Shown piece by piece: positions 22,905 to 33,337 of a stretch of DNA of 64,000 nucleotides; positions within the stretch are counted from its first letter, which is position 1; each line of letters starts with the position of its first letter. The DNA lies in NCBI GenBank assembly GCA_019415925.1, contig DXYG01000003.1, positions 1 to 64,000 on the forward strand, given 5' to 3'. Under the pieces are notes generated by a model that saw only the letters and a program-made list of their open reading frames with translations, was not told the origin of the DNA and ran no database searches. This DNA comes from Clostridiales bacterium. Its GTDB lineage: Bacteria; Bacillota; Clostridia; Oscillospirales; Acutalibacteraceae. The position numbers and the translations under genes are program-made.

Positions 22905-24977
22905 TTATTCCGTCATTTCAGCCTTTGCTTTCTCAATAATTTTCTGCGCTACGTTTGCAGGTGCGTCCTCATAGCGTGCAAATGAAAGCTCAAACGAGCC
23001 TCTGCCCTGAGTAATCTGCCTGATGAACGTTGAGAAGTCGCTCATTTCAGCCATCGGCACTTCTGCCTCAACAACCTGCATTCCGTTTTCGGCAGGAGAC
23101 ATACCGAGCACTCTGCCTCTGCGCTTGTTAACCTCGCCCATTACGTCGCCCATATTTGCGTCGGGAACATAAGCCTTAAGACTTCCGATAGGCTCTAACA
23201 GCGTCGGAGAAGCGTTTGGAATACCGTTTTTGTATGCAAGGCTTGCCGCAGTCTTAAACGACATTTCGGAGGAGTCAACAGGATGATACGAGCCGTCGTA
23301 AAGCGTAGCCTTGATGCCTACTGTCGGATAGCCTGCAAGCACGCCCTTCTTGATTGAATCACGAAGTCCCTTTTCAACGGCAGGGAAGAAGTTTTTGGGA
23401 ACGGCACCACCGACTACACGCTCAGCAAATACGAGGTCGTCGGTATCAAACGGCTCAAATTCAATCCATACATCGCCGAACTGTCCGTGGCCGCCCGACT
23501 GCTTCTTGTATCTGCCCTGTGCACTAACCTTTTTACGGATTGTTTCTCTGTATGCAATCTTCGGCTTCTGAAGCGAAGCGTCAACATTGTACTTTGCTTT
23601 AAGTCTTGAAATTACAACGTCAAGGTGCTGTTCGCCGAGTCCTGAAATTACCATTTCGTGGGTTTCGTGGTTTGTAACAAACTTGATTGTCGGGTCTTCG
23701 TCGCAAAGCTTTGTAAGAGCCTGAGCCACCTTATCCTCGTCACCCTTTTTAGCAGGATAAATAGCCATTGTGTAGGACGAAACAGGGTAGTCGATTCCGT
23801 CAAGCACAACCTTGCGAAGCGGTGAGCAAAGCGTGTCGCCCGTCTTCGTTGAGGAAAGCTTCGGAATTGCACCGATGTCGCCTGCGCCGATGTAATCAAC
23901 GTCAATCTGTTTTTTGCCGCACATTGCAAGTACCTTTGTAACTCGCTCCTGCGAGCCTGTGCGCATATTAATAAGGGGTGTGTCGGGAGCTACCTTGCCC
24001 GAAACGACCTTGATGTATGAAAGTCTGCCGATAAACGGGTCGGCAACAGTCTTGAAAACAACAGCCGCAGTGGCGCCGTTTTCATTTACGGAAACCTCAA
24101 CAGGCTCACCGTTTACGTCAACGCCGATTTCGTCGCCCTTGTCAGCGGCTGACGGTGCAAGCCACGTAAGGCTGTTGAGAAGCTGGTCAATAGCAAAGGT
24201 GTTGTGAGCGTCACCGCAGAATACGGGGCAGATTGTGCCGTCCTTAACGCCCTGACTTACACCGAGGATAATTTCTTCGGGGGTGAATTCCTCACCCATA
24301 ATGAACTTGTCAAGCAATTCCTCGCTTGTTTCTGCAACGGCTTCCTTGATAGCCTCCCTAAGTCCCTCGAGTCTGCTTCCCATATCGGGGAGCGCAGTAG
24401 GCTTTACAGAGCCGTCGGTTGCATATTCATAAGCCTTGTAGTCAAAGAGATTAACGTATGTATTAGCCTGACCGTCAACGATATAGGGCACTACAACGGG
24501 GCAGACGGACGGACCGAACGTAGCCTTGAGATTTTCAAATACACGGTAGAAACGAGCGTCCTCGTCGCAAAGACCGTTTACAAAGAACACCTTGGTAAGA
24601 CCTGCTTTTGTAGCGGATTCAACAGCCTTTTCCGTTCCTACGTTAACGCCGTCCTTGCCTGATACTACAATCAGAGCAGTGTCAGCGGCACGCATACCCT
24701 CTGCAACGCCGCCTGCAAAGTCAAAAAGACCGGGAGTGTCGATAAGATTAATCTTTGTGTTCTTCCACTCTATGGGAGCAACAGCCGTCATAATTGATGC
24801 CTGACGTTTGATTTCTTCAGCGTCAAAGTCGAGCATTGTGTTGCCGTCGGCAATTTTTCCCAGACGGTCGCTGACCTTTGAAAGATAGAGAATTGACTCG
24901 GCAACCGAGGTTTTGCCGCAGCCGCTGTGTCCGGCGAGAGCAATATTTAATATTTTTTTAGCGTCATATTGTTTCAA
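22905..24977 (-). CDS. Elongation factor G-like translational GTPase
   Basis: A 690-residue homologue of EF-G with the full domain set: a G domain with P-loop GHSGCGKTS (17-25) and DTPGLFD; domain II; domains III-V with the EF-G IV signature (SGGHGQFGDVWIEFEP) and VVGGAVPKNFFPAVEKG. The NKxD motif of true EF-G is replaced by NGLCDED, typical of the second EF-G-like subfamily (FusA2-type) found beside the main fusA. Its role is unclear, perhaps ribosome rescue or an accessory translation step. The classical fusA is expected elsewhere. The gene is single and has its own terminator. Confidence 0.88.
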   Translation of the reverse strand: MKQYDAKKILNIALAGHSGCGKTSVAESILYLSKVSDRLGKIADGNTMLDFDAEEIKRQASIMTAVAPIEWKNTKINLIDTPGLFDFAGGVAEGMRAADTALIVVSGKDGVNVGTEKAVESATKAGLTKVFFVNGLCDEDARFYRVFENLKATFGPSVCPVVVPYIVDGQANTYVNLFDYKAYEYATDGSVKPTALPDMGSRLEGLREAIKEAVAETSEELLDKFIMGEEFTPEEIILGVSQGVKDGTICPVFCGDAHNTFAIDQLLNSLTWLAPSAADKGDEIGVDVNGEPVEVSVNENGATAAVVFKTVADPFIGRLSYIKVVSGKVAPDTPLINMRTGSQERVTKVLAMCGKKQIDVDYIGAGDIGAIPKLSSTKTGDTLCSPLRKVVLDGIDYPVSSYTMAIYPAKKGDEDKVAQALTKLCDEDPTIKFVTNHETHEMVISGLGEQHLDVVISRLKAKYNVDASLQKPKIAYRETIRKKVSAQGRYKKQSGGHGQFGDVWIEFEPFDTDDLVFAERVVGGAVPKNFFPAVEKGLRDSIKKGVLAGYPTVGIKATLYDGSYHPVDSSEMSFKTAASLAYKNGIPNASPTLLEPIGSLKAYVPDANMGDVMGEVNKRRGRVLGMSPAENGMQVVEAEVPMAEMSDFSTFIRQITQGRGSFELSFARYEDAPANVAQKIIEKAKAEMTE

Positions 24978-25110
24978 AAATGAAAACTCCTTTCGTTGTT
25001 ACAATATTTAAAAATCGACGTTATTTTATCAATTTAAACAATTGTATGAACTAAGTCTAAATTATTATATCATATTTGTATAAAATAAACAACCGAAATT
25101 GAGCAAAATA

Positions 25111-25149
25111 AAAAAATTCACCCTTTGCCCAATAGAGCAGAGGGTGAAT
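25111..25149 (-). terminator. Terminator of ilvD
   Basis: On the minus strand ATTCACCCT and AGGGTGAAT form a 9-bp stem with a large, partly paired loop, followed by TTTTTTATTTT. It lies about 80 bases past the ilvD stop codon. Confidence 0.8.
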
Positions 25150-25228
25150 TGTGCATATTGCTTTTTTTGAAGATTTATTGCTGTAAATAGCATAAATTTA
25201 TGTATTTTGTTTTGTGCAAATTTACGGT

Positions 25229-26887
25229 TTATTCAAGAACAGCGCCCTGTGCACCCGAAGAAACAAGCTTAGCATAACGTGAGAGGTAACCCGAGGTAAT
25301 TCTCGGCTGTCTGGGGGTCCAAGCCGCCTTGCGCTTTGCAAGCTCTTCGTCGGAAACAAGCACGTTGATTGTGTTAGCAGGAATGTCGATTTCGATTGTG
25401 TCGCCTTCCTCGATAAGAGCGATAGGACCGCCAACTGCGGCTTCGGGTGAAACGTGACCGATTGCGGCACCTCTTGTAGCACCCGAGAAACGTCCGTCTG
25501 TGATAAGTGCAACGCAGTTACCAAGACCGCTTCCCATAATTGCAGAGGTCGGGTTGAGCATTTCTCTCATTCCGGGACCGCCCTTAGGTCCTTCGTAGCG
25601 GATAACAACAACGTCGCCTTCGTTGATTTTGCCGTCGTAAATTGCGTTGAGTGCGTCCTCTTCGCAGTCAAATACTCTTGCAAAGCCCTTGTGGTGCATC
25701 ATTTCTTCTGCAACAGCGCTTCTCTTTACAACACAGCCGTCGGGAGCAAGGTTGCCCTTTAATACTGCAATACCGCCTGTTTTGCTGTAGGGGTTTTCAA
25801 CTGTTCTGATGATTTCGGTGTTTCTGATTTCACAGCCCTCAATGTTTTCACCGACAGTCTTGCCTGTGCAGGTGAGGAGTGAGGTGTTGATAAGGTTAAG
25901 CTTTGTAAGCTCGTGCATTACTGCGTAAATTCCGCCTGCTTCGTTTAGCTCCTCAATAAAGTGCTCGCCTGCGGGTGCAAGGTGACAGAGGTTTGGAGTC
26001 TTTGTGGAGATTTCATTTGCAATGTCGAGATGCAAGTCAATTCCGCACTCGTGAGCGATAGCAGGGAGGTGGAGCATTGTGTTTGTTGAGCATCCGAGAG
26101 CCATATCAACGGTAAGAGCATTCCTGAATGCTTCCTCAGTCATAATGTCACGTGGACGGATGTTGTTCTTTACAAGCTCCATAATCTGCATACCTGCGTG
26201 TTTTGCAAGCTGTAAACGCTGTGAGTAAACAGCGGGAACCGTGCCGTTGCCCTTAAGTCCCATACCGATAACCTCTGTAAGGCAGTTCATTGAATTTGCA
26301 GTGAACATACCCGAGCAGGAACCGCAGGTCGGACAAGCGTTGTTTTCATATTCGCTTAGCTTTTCCTCGTCAATTTCGCCAACCTTAAAGCGTGAAACAG
26401 CTTCGGAAACAGTAGAGTAGCTGATTTTCTTACCGTCTACTCTGCCTGCAAGCATAGGACCGCCGCTGACAAAGATTGAGGGAATGTTGAGTCTTGCCGC
26501 CGCCATAAGAAGTCCGGGAACGTTCTTGTCACAGTTGGGGACCATAACAAGACCGTCAAAAGCGTGTGCCTTGGCCATAGCCTCGGTTGAGTCGGCAATA
26601 AGCTCACGTGTAACGAGAGAGTATTTCATACCCTCGTGACCCATTGCAATACCGTCGCAGACTGCAATTGCAGGGAATACTATCGGAACGCCGCCTGCAA
26701 GGGCAACGCCCATTTTTACAGCCTCAACGACCTTGTCAATATTCATATGACCGGGCACGATATCGTTCTTGGAGCTTACGATACCGATTAAAGGCTTTTT
26801 GATTTCTTCATCTGTAAGACCTAAAGCGTGAAGAAGCGTACGCTGGGGAGCGGCATTAACGCCGTCCTTTAAAACTGAACTTTTCAT
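25229..26887 (-). CDS. ilvD: Dihydroxy-acid dehydratase
   Basis: Fe-S dehydratase of the branched-chain amino-acid pathway, forming 2-oxo acids for isoleucine and valine. It has 552 residues with the IlvD/Edd signatures: [12 protein letters not shown] (first cluster Cys), [20 protein letters not shown] (second cluster Cys) and [14 protein letters not shown], plus a C-terminal [23 protein letters not shown] 26887 lies 9 bases after AAAGGA; an in-frame TTG at 26896 lies too close to that ribosome-binding site. No other ilv gene is adjacent. Confidence 0.96.
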   Translation of the reverse strand: MKSSVLKDGVNAAPQRTLLHALGLTDEEIKKPLIGIVSSKNDIVPGHMNIDKVVEAVKMGVALAGGVPIVFPAIAVCDGIAMGHEGMKYSLVTRELIADSTEAMAKAHAFDGLVMVPNCDKNVPGLLMAAARLNIPSIFVSGGPMLAGRVDGKKISYSTVSEAVSRFKVGEIDEEKLSEYENNACPTCGSCSGMFTANSMNCLTEVIGMGLKGNGTVPAVYSQRLQLAKHAGMQIMELVKNNIRPRDIMTEEAFRNALTVDMALGCSTNTMLHLPAIAHECGIDLHLDIANEISTKTPNLCHLAPAGEHFIEELNEAGGIYAVMHELTKLNLINTSLLTCTGKTVGENIEGCEIRNTEIIRTVENPYSKTGGIAVLKGNLAPDGCVVKRSAVAEEMMHHKGFARVFDCEEDALNAIYDGKINEGDVVVIRYEGPKGGPGMREMLNPTSAIMGSGLGNCVALITDGRFSGATRGAAIGHVSPEAAVGGPIALIEEGDTIEIDIPANTINVLVSDEELAKRKAAWTPRQPRITSGYLSRYAKLVSSGAQGAVLE

Positions 26888-26917
26888 TATAATCAATCCT
26901 TTCGGTTTATTTGTAAT

Positions 26918-26944
26918 CGTAGGGGACGGCTTCCCAGACGTCCC
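26918..26944 (+). repeat. Copy of dispersed repeat R2
   Basis: CGTAGGGGACGGCTTCCCAG-ACGTCCC, close to 22718-22745 and 58683-58710. Confidence 0.8.
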
Positions 26945-26988
26945 TTATATACTATACCATTCTATTTTACCATAACTGTATTATAAAA

Positions 26989-27537
26989 TCAAGAATTGCT
27001 TTTGTTTTTGCTTACATATTCTAAAAATTCGGGCGTTTTGCTCCAGTATTTTACGCCCCAGTTTTCAAAATTCCATTCCTCCATATAGTCGTTGCACTCG
27101 TAGTCTATGTAATACATTTTGCCGTTCTGCACGATAAAGTTAGTGGGGAAGTAGTCAATGTTTGTGTTCTGAGGGTAGAGCAAAGCGCACATAGCTTTGA
27201 CCTGCTCAATATATTCGTCTTTCATTTTCTCCTGCAAAACGAGGTCAAATATTGTTTCACCATCAATGTATTCCTTTAAAATGCGTTCGTTTTCAACGTC
27301 AACGTCAAGCATTTTGGGCATAGCAATTCCGATATTTTTCAGCCTTTTGTAGTCGTTTATTTCCGATTGAATTTTATCCCCGAACTGATAATACGAGCAA
27401 GGCTCGTGGTGAATCTGCTTTAAAGTATATTTGTTTTTTCCGTCGGTTGCAAGGTAGGAATATCCGCCCTTGCCCTTGCCGAGCAGTTTTATAATTTTAT
27501 ATTCCTTGCCGTTTACACTGATTGTTTTAACTTCCAT
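26989..27537 (-). CDS. Small protein-kinase-fold protein (RIO/APH-like)
   Basis: A 182-residue minimal kinase-like protein. A glycine-rich loop (GKGKGGYSYLATD) is followed by the ATP-anchoring Lys in KYTLKQI. The hinge region is ERILKEYIDG, the catalytic loop NIDYFPTNFIV (Asp and Asn of HxDxxxxN, with His replaced by Asn) and the metal-binding Asp is in MYYIDYECN. It is much shorter than Hanks kinases or aminoglycoside phosphotransferases, but similar small kinases occur in many Firmicutes. The substrate is unknown. Confidence 0.75.
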   Translation of the reverse strand: MEVKTISVNGKEYKIIKLLGKGKGGYSYLATDGKNKYTLKQIHHEPCSYYQFGDKIQSEINDYKRLKNIGIAMPKMLDVDVENERILKEYIDGETIFDLVLQEKMKDEYIEQVKAMCALLYPQNTNIDYFPTNFIVQNGKMYYIDYECNDYMEEWNFENWGVKYWSKTPEFLEYVSKNKSNS

Positions 27538-27612
27538 ACGAACCTCCTTGACAGGTTTCTGAAAATATTATAAGCATTTTTAATTTATTTTTCAAGTAAA
27601 TCAGGAAAAATA

Positions 27613-27641
27613 TGGACAATCTGACTTTTTTAAATTATAAT
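27613..27641 (+). promoter_or_regulatory. Putative sigma-A promoter of the cysteine protease gene
   Basis: TGGACA (27613-27618), 17 bases, TATAAT (27636-27641). Confidence 0.65.
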
Positions 27642-27682
27642 ACAGGCAAAGGCATAACAATAAATATGTTGGGAGGAATACT

Positions 27683-30600
27683 ATGAAAAAGAAAATAGTA
27701 TCGTTGCTTTTGTGTACTCTTATTGCAGGCGGAAGTGTGTCTGTGTTTTCGGTCAGTGCGGCTGAAAATGAGCAGAAATTGCAATACATACGTGCTGTTA
27801 ATAACAACAATCTCTTATCATATTATAATGAAAACGGTGAAGAGGTTGACGTTGAGTCACTTAACAATGATGTTGAAGTAAACGAAAGCACTTTGCCATC
27901 AGAATATGATTTGCGTGATTACAACAGAGTTACGTCTGTCAGAAATCAGGGCAGTGAGGGCTTGTGTTGGGATTTTGCTTCTACTGCGTCAATGGAGTCA
28001 AATATTCTTTCTCAGAGTGAGCTGTCGGCAAAAGAGGGCGACAATCCATATAAAACGCTCGACCTTTCCGAGAGAGGTCATACGTGGTATATCCACACAA
28101 ACTTTGACGATGAAAGCTCACCGCTTTACGGCGACTATATGCAGGACCCTACAAAGGGAAGCGGCGGCGGTACGGCTGACATTGTTGCGCAGGGACTAAG
28201 TGCCGGCTTTGGTGTATATCCCGAAAGCCTTTTGCCATATGAACAGATATATTCAGGCTGTCCCGAGGGACTTCGGTTTTATTCGGACTATCGTCTGAAA
28301 GATTACAGTGAGCTTAATAATGACAACGCGCTCATCAAGAAAACTGTTATGGAAAATGGCGCTGTAGCGATTAATTACAGTTGCTTTGCTGCAAACACAT
28401 ATATGGTTGACGGAATGCAGGCTTATTACGACAACGGTAACCCGATTGACGGTGTGTACGGTCAGGGACATCTTGTTGCTGTTGTAGGCTGGGACGACAG
28501 CTACAGCAGTGAGAATTTCAATCCCGAGATGCAGCCTGAAAATGACGGTGCGTGGCTTTGCAAAAACAGTTGGGGCGAAGAAAATTGCAGCACCGCTGAC
28601 GGCTATAAGGGCTATTTCTGGATGTCATATGAAACGCCTTTAAGCTGTGTTGCAAGCTATGAAATGCAGAGCGTTGAAGAATTTGACAATATCTATCAGC
28701 ATCAGGTTACGTCATTTGCAGGCATTGATGTTGAGTCAGCCGCAAATGTTTTTACAGCCGAGTCCGACGAGGTGTTAAAGCAGGTTTGCCTGCAAACGGT
28801 AGGTGCATCTGACGTAAAAATTGAGATTTACAAGCTTAACAGCGGATTTACCTCGCCTCAGGACGGAAAGCTTTTATCAAGCTTTGACGCTTCGTTTGAC
28901 TTTACGGGAATTCACACTGTAGAATGTCCCGAAAATATCAGACTCAACGCAGGAGATACGTTTTCAATTGTGGTTATAAGCAAGTCAAACCTTTTATTAA
29001 ATTTCAAATCTGACAGCAATAACGAGGTTTCGGGCAGAAGCTATTGTATTACAAACGGTGAAAGCTGGACTGACGTTGCCGACAAATGGCAATGCGGTTA
29101 TGCTGCAATAAAGGTTTACACCTCAAATGACGGAAAAGTTAACAAAACAGAGCTTGAAGAGCTTGTAAATACGGGCGAGGAGATTACTCCCGACAAAGAT
29201 GTCAGCGCAGAAATTATTGAAGAGCTTAACGCAAGTCTTAATTCTGCAAAAGAACTTCTTAATGATGAAAATGCTACGCAAAACAGCATTGACAACGAAT
29301 ATTGCCTGCTGAAATGCAGTGTTGACAAGGTGAAGAATTTTACATTTACTATTAACAGCGTTGATGACTACTTCAGGCTCATAGATAAAGTAGAAAACAA
29401 TGGTGACAGCAGCATAAGTAAAATTGTCCTTAATGCTGATTTGGACTTCGGCGGAAAAGAAATTCAGACGATTTTTACCAAAAATCAGTTCAGCGGAATA
29501 TTTGACGGAAACGGACACAAAATGAGCAATTTTGTGATTGATTCAAAGGAAGAATATAACTCAGGCTTGTTTGGCGGACTTTACAAAGCAACGGTTAAGA
29601 ATATTGTTTTTGAAAACTGTTCTGTAACTGCCGGCGACTGCGCAACGCTTATTTCGAATTACTGCACTGACTCTGTAATTGAAAACTGCGAGGTGTCAAA
29701 CTGTAAGGTAAATGCAAAATCAGCCGCAATTATAGGCGCATATCTCTCGGAATGCCATTTAACAAATCTATGTATTACGGATTCAAAGGTTTACGCAGTT
29801 AATTCAGCAGGACTGTACTTTTTAAACGGCTTTGAAACAACGGCTGAAAACTGCACTGCAAACGGTGTTGAGCTTTATTCCGAAAATATGGTTTATGACG
29901 GAAATTTGACAGTTACTCTGTTGTCGTCAAGCGAGGGTTCGGTTCCGAGAATTAAACTGGCAGACGGCAAATGTACGGTTGAAAGCTTTATCGGTATAAT
30001 TACCTCTGTAAAAGCTAACGGAAAGCAGTTGTCAAATGACGGCAATGTTTATGTTGTTGATGACACAAGCGGAGATGTTTATCTTGATATAGTCTGTGAT
30101 ATGTCCGACAGCGGAGATTACGGCGTTACGGGCAATTTGGAAACAGGGGAGTTATATCTGCTTTCCTACAACGGAGATTCACCCGAAATGGTAATACCTT
30201 CCACGATGTTCGGCAAGGAAATTGCGGGCATTTCCGAGTACTTCAGCTCAAATATAACGTATTCCGACAAAATAACCTCAATAACAATTCCGGGAAAAAT
30301 TAAGAGCATTTCAGAGAGTACATTTATGGGAATGCCTGCGCTTAAAAAAGTTGTTGTTGAAGAAGGTGTTGAAAAGCTTGAGGGCGGAGCATTCAGCGAT
30401 TGCTTTGAACTTACGGACGTAAAGCTCCCCGACAGTCTTAAATCAATCGGAATCTTCGCTTTTGGAAACTGCACAAAGCTTAAAAATATTGAATTCGGAA
30501 ATTCACTTTGCAAAATAGGAGAAAGGGCGTTTTACAACTGCATAAGCCTTTGCGACCTTATCCTGCCCGACAGCGTTAAGAAAATCGGTATCGGAGCGTT

Positions 30601-31060
30601 TTCACACTGCGGTTTTATGAGCGTGACGCTGGGCAGAAATGTCGAAGAAATCGGAGAAAATGCCTTCGCTTATACGGGAATGAGCGAGCTTGACTACAAA
30701 TCGGTTATGATACCTGACTTTGTGATTAACGGCTACCCTGGTACTCCGGCAGAAAACTATGCCGACAAATACGGACTAAAATTTGTAAATTTGGAAACAG
30801 AGGAAAGAGTTGCAACAGGCGAGCTTTTTAACTACAGCGTGTTTATTAAAGGCGACGTAAATCTTGACGGAACGGTAAGCATTTTGGACGTTACACTTAT
30901 TGAAAAATGGCTTGTCGGTGATGAGGAGCTTTCGTCGGTACAGAAAAGCAACGCAATTGTCGGTGAAGCGTACAGCAAAATAGACATTAACAATGCAACC
31001 GATATTCAGAAATACATCGCAGGACTCATAGTTTCGCTTGACGGTACTGCGGCAGGATAA
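27683..31060 (+). CDS. Secreted papain-like cysteine protease with beta-helix, LRR and dockerin domains
   Basis: Extracellular multidomain protein of 1125 residues. A signal peptide (1-27) and short pro-region precede the peptidase C1 domain (about 72-325) with catalytic Cys95 (GLCWDFA), His263 (GHLVAVVGW) and Asn295 (CKNSWGEE). Then come a lectin-like domain of bacterial C1 proteases (about 340-482), a helical FIVAR-like segment (486-551) and a GLUG-like beta-helix (553-730, GIFDGNGHKMSNF). BspA-type leucine-rich repeats (about 825-1030) and a C-terminal dockerin (1056-1115, GDVNLDGTVSILDV and KIDINNATDIQKYIAGL) finish it. The dockerin should attach it to a cohesin scaffold; the LRRs may bind protein or surface ligands. 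GGGAGG precedes the ATG. All catalytic residues are present. Confidence 0.93.
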   Translation: MKKKIVSLLLCTLIAGGSVSVFSVSAAENEQKLQYIRAVNNNNLLSYYNENGEEVDVESLNNDVEVNESTLPSEYDLRDYNRVTSVRNQGSEGLCWDFASTASMESNILSQSELSAKEGDNPYKTLDLSERGHTWYIHTNFDDESSPLYGDYMQDPTKGSGGGTADIVAQGLSAGFGVYPESLLPYEQIYSGCPEGLRFYSDYRLKDYSELNNDNALIKKTVMENGAVAINYSCFAANTYMVDGMQAYYDNGNPIDGVYGQGHLVAVVGWDDSYSSENFNPEMQPENDGAWLCKNSWGEENCSTADGYKGYFWMSYETPLSCVASYEMQSVEEFDNIYQHQVTSFAGIDVESAANVFTAESDEVLKQVCLQTVGASDVKIEIYKLNSGFTSPQDGKLLSSFDASFDFTGIHTVECPENIRLNAGDTFSIVVISKSNLLLNFKSDSNNEVSGRSYCITNGESWTDVADKWQCGYAAIKVYTSNDGKVNKTELEELVNTGEEITPDKDVSAEIIEELNASLNSAKELLNDENATQNSIDNEYCLLKCSVDKVKNFTFTINSVDDYFRLIDKVENNGDSSISKIVLNADLDFGGKEIQTIFTKNQFSGIFDGNGHKMSNFVIDSKEEYNSGLFGGLYKATVKNIVFENCSVTAGDCATLISNYCTDSVIENCEVSNCKVNAKSAAIIGAYLSECHLTNLCITDSKVYAVNSAGLYFLNGFETTAENCTANGVELYSENMVYDGNLTVTLLSSSEGSVPRIKLADGKCTVESFIGIITSVKANGKQLSNDGNVYVVDDTSGDVYLDIVCDMSDSGDYGVTGNLETGELYLLSYNGDSPEMVIPSTMFGKEIAGISEYFSSNITYSDKITSITIPGKIKSISESTFMGMPALKKVVVEEGVEKLEGGAFSDCFELTDVKLPDSLKSIGIFAFGNCTKLKNIEFGNSLCKIGERAFYNCISLCDLILPDSVKKIGIGAFSHCGFMSVTLGRNVEEIGENAFAYTGMSELDYKSVMIPDFVINGYPGTPAENYADKYGLKFVNLETEERVATGELFNYSVFIKGDVNLDGTVSILDVTLIEKWLVGDEELSSVQKSNAIVGEAYSKIDINNATDIQKYIAGLIVSLDGTAAG

Positions 31061-31107
31061 GTTAATTCGGAATTGTAATGCGTAATTCGGAATTGAATGA
31101 TTACAAT

Positions 31108-31154
31108 TAAATAATTGAACAAAATAATTGAACAAAATAATTGAACAAAATAAA
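31108..31154 (+). repeat. 13-bp tandem repeat, about 3.5 copies
   Basis: The unit AAAATAATTGAAC is repeated three times in a row with a partial fourth, directly before the shared terminator. Confidence 0.9.
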
Positions 31155-31182
31155 TACCACCCATCAAAAACGGGTGGTATTT
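31152..31182. terminator. Bidirectional terminator between the protease gene and glgX
   Basis: AAATACCACCC and GGGTGGTATTT pair over 11 bp with A/T tracts on both sides, so it can serve both converging genes. Confidence 0.88.
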
Positions 31183-31201
31183 ATTAATTTATGCTGAATT
31201 A

Positions 31202-33289
31202 TTAATACTGTTTTTGTGCAACGGCGGCTATAACTGTTCTGCCGTGCATTGTGATTCTGCGGTTATAAAGAAGAATGTTTTTATCTTCTGCAATAACATC
31301 GTTTCTGCTTCTGCCTGTATCAACATATAGTTTCCAAACATAACCTGTCGGAAGTGCAGGGAGCTCAACGTTTACGTCGTTCCAGTATGCATTTATTCCG
31401 AAATATACAATCTCGTCAAGTGCAGGATTTTTGCTGTCTGCACCTGCGTACATAACACCAATCATTCTGGTGTTTGAGTCAAACTCGGTGTTCCAGGGAA
31501 TGCAGGAATGTATGCTTTCGGGAGGCAGACTGCAGGTTGCTTCACGTCTGTTAGCCGTAATAACTTTAAAACGCTTGCGGAATGAAATCATATATTTGAA
31601 AAATTCATAAACATCTTCGTACTTTTCTTTTCTGCTCCAGTCAAGCCACGAAGTAATGTTGTCCTGACAGTAGGCGTTGTTGTTGCCGAACTGCGTGTTG
31701 CAGAATTCATCACCTGCAAGGAACAGTGCCGCACCTCTGCTGCACATAAGTGTTGCAAAAGCGTTTTTGCACATCTTACGGCGAAGCTCGTTTATGTTAT
31801 TGTCGTTTGTTTCTCCCTCGGCACCGCAGTTCCAACTGTTGTTGTCGTTTGCACCGTCTGTGTTGTTCCAGCCGTTTTTGTAATTGTGCTTTTCGTTGTA
31901 GGAATACATATCATAAAGGGTAAAACCGTCGTGACAGGTGATGAAGTTTACAGACGCATTGTTGCCCCTGTAGGCAGGGTCATACAGGTCCTTTGAGCCT
32001 GTCAGCCTGTGAGCTGCCGCCCACGCAAGATTGTCGTCACCCTTTAAAAATCTGCGCATATCGTCACGGTATTTGCCGTTCCATTCTGCCCACCTGTTCC
32101 ACGAGGGGAAGCTTCCGACCTGATAAAGTCCGCCTGCGTCCCAAGCCTCGGCAATCAGCTTTACATTGTTTAAAATCGGGTCAAACGCAAGACTTTTGAG
32201 CAGAGGAGGCTTGTCCATAGGCGAGCCGTCCTCGTTGCGTCCGAGGATTGAAGCAAGGTCAAAACGGAAGCCGTCAACCCTGTACTGTGCAACCCAGTAA
32301 CGCAGACAATTCAGAATAAACTGCTGAACCATCGGGTGATTGCAGTTGAGTACATTTCCGCAGCCGCTGAAATTGTAATATTTTCCGTCGGGAGTGAGCA
32401 TATAATAAATGTTGTTGTCAAGTCCCTTGAATGAAAAGTGAGGACCTAATTCGTTGCCCTCAGCCGTGTGATTGAAAACAACGTCCAGAATAACTTCGAT
32501 TCCGTTTTCCTGCAATTCACGGATAAGGCTTTTAAGCTCTCTGCCCTCACGGTGGTGCTCGTGGTCGGATTCATAGCTTGTGTTCGGAGCAAAGAAACAA
32601 ACAGTGTTGTAGCCCCAGTAATCAAACAGCTTTTCACCGTTAAATGTACGTGATGAGCCCATTTCGTCAAATTCAAAAATCGGCATAAGCTCAACAGCGT
32701 TAATGCCAAGCTCCTTAAGATAAGGAATTTTTTCCTTTATTCCGGCAAAGGTACCGTTATGCTTTACGCCTGATGACTTATCCTGAGTAAAGCCTCTGAC
32801 GTGCATTTCATATATAATAAGCTCTTCAAGAGGAAGATTTTTCTTTTTAAAATTGCCCCAGTCGTAGTCGTTTGAAACAACACGAGCCTTGTATGTGCAT
32901 TCGCTCTCCTGCTTGTTGCCCCAGCCGCTCTGACCTGTTACAGCCTTTGCATAAGGGTCAAGAACATATCTTTTCTTGTCAAACAGCAAACCCTTGCTCT
33001 CATCATACGGACCGTCAAGCGAATAAGCGTATTCAAACTCATTGATTTCAAGACCGAAAACAATCATTGAGTAAGTCTTGCCGATTTTGTATGATTCTGG
33101 AAACGGAATCTTTGCATAAGGCTCTTTTTCAAGTGGTTTAAAAAGCAGCAGAGTACACGAGGTCGCTGAAAAAGAGGTTATCGTAAAATTAACTCCTCCT
33201 CGAACAGGTGTCGCACCGTTTACAAGATAATGACCCGGTCGTACATCAAAACCGCAAACCCTGTCCGTAGGTTTTAAATCCCTTAACAT
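31202..33289 (-). CDS. glgX: Glycogen debranching enzyme (GlgX/isoamylase type, GH13)
   Basis: Cytoplasmic alpha-1,6-glucosidase removing branches from glycogen or limit dextrins. It has 695 residues: an N-terminal CBM48-like domain (about 12-110), the GH13 barrel and a C-terminal beta domain. Catalytic residues are the nucleophile Asp344 (GFRFDLASILG), acid/base Glu381 (LIAEAWDAGG) and Asp454 (CHDGFTLYD). DVVFNHTAEGN (269-279) is GH13 region I. There is no signal peptide, so it acts inside the cell. No other glg gene is adjacent. Confidence 0.94.
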   Translation of the reverse strand: MLRDLKPTDRVCGFDVRPGHYLVNGATPVRGGVNFTITSFSATSCTLLLFKPLEKEPYAKIPFPESYKIGKTYSMIVFGLEINEFEYAYSLDGPYDESKGLLFDKKRYVLDPYAKAVTGQSGWGNKQESECTYKARVVSNDYDWGNFKKKNLPLEELIIYEMHVRGFTQDKSSGVKHNGTFAGIKEKIPYLKELGINAVELMPIFEFDEMGSSRTFNGEKLFDYWGYNTVCFFAPNTSYESDHEHHREGRELKSLIRELQENGIEVILDVVFNHTAEGNELGPHFSFKGLDNNIYYMLTPDGKYYNFSGCGNVLNCNHPMVQQFILNCLRYWVAQYRVDGFRFDLASILGRNEDGSPMDKPPLLKSLAFDPILNNVKLIAEAWDAGGLYQVGSFPSWNRWAEWNGKYRDDMRRFLKGDDNLAWAAAHRLTGSKDLYDPAYRGNNASVNFITCHDGFTLYDMYSYNEKHNYKNGWNNTDGANDNNSWNCGAEGETNDNNINELRRKMCKNAFATLMCSRGAALFLAGDEFCNTQFGNNNAYCQDNITSWLDWSRKEKYEDVYEFFKYMISFRKRFKVITANRREATCSLPPESIHSCIPWNTEFDSNTRMIGVMYAGADSKNPALDEIVYFGINAYWNDVNVELPALPTGYVWKLYVDTGRSRNDVIAEDKNILLYNRRITMHGRTVIAAVAQKQY

Positions 33290-33337
33290 TCCATATTCCT
33301 CCCCAATATTGTTGCCAAGAAGGCGAACACTGAGAAA

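Noticed and set aside
24204..24662. 152-codon ORF opposite the EF-G-like gene
   Set aside because: Antisense shadow of a highly conserved gene with no start signal.
31108..31154. Tandem repeat as a CRISPR array
   Set aside because: Units of 13 bp are directly adjacent without spacers, and no cas genes are present.
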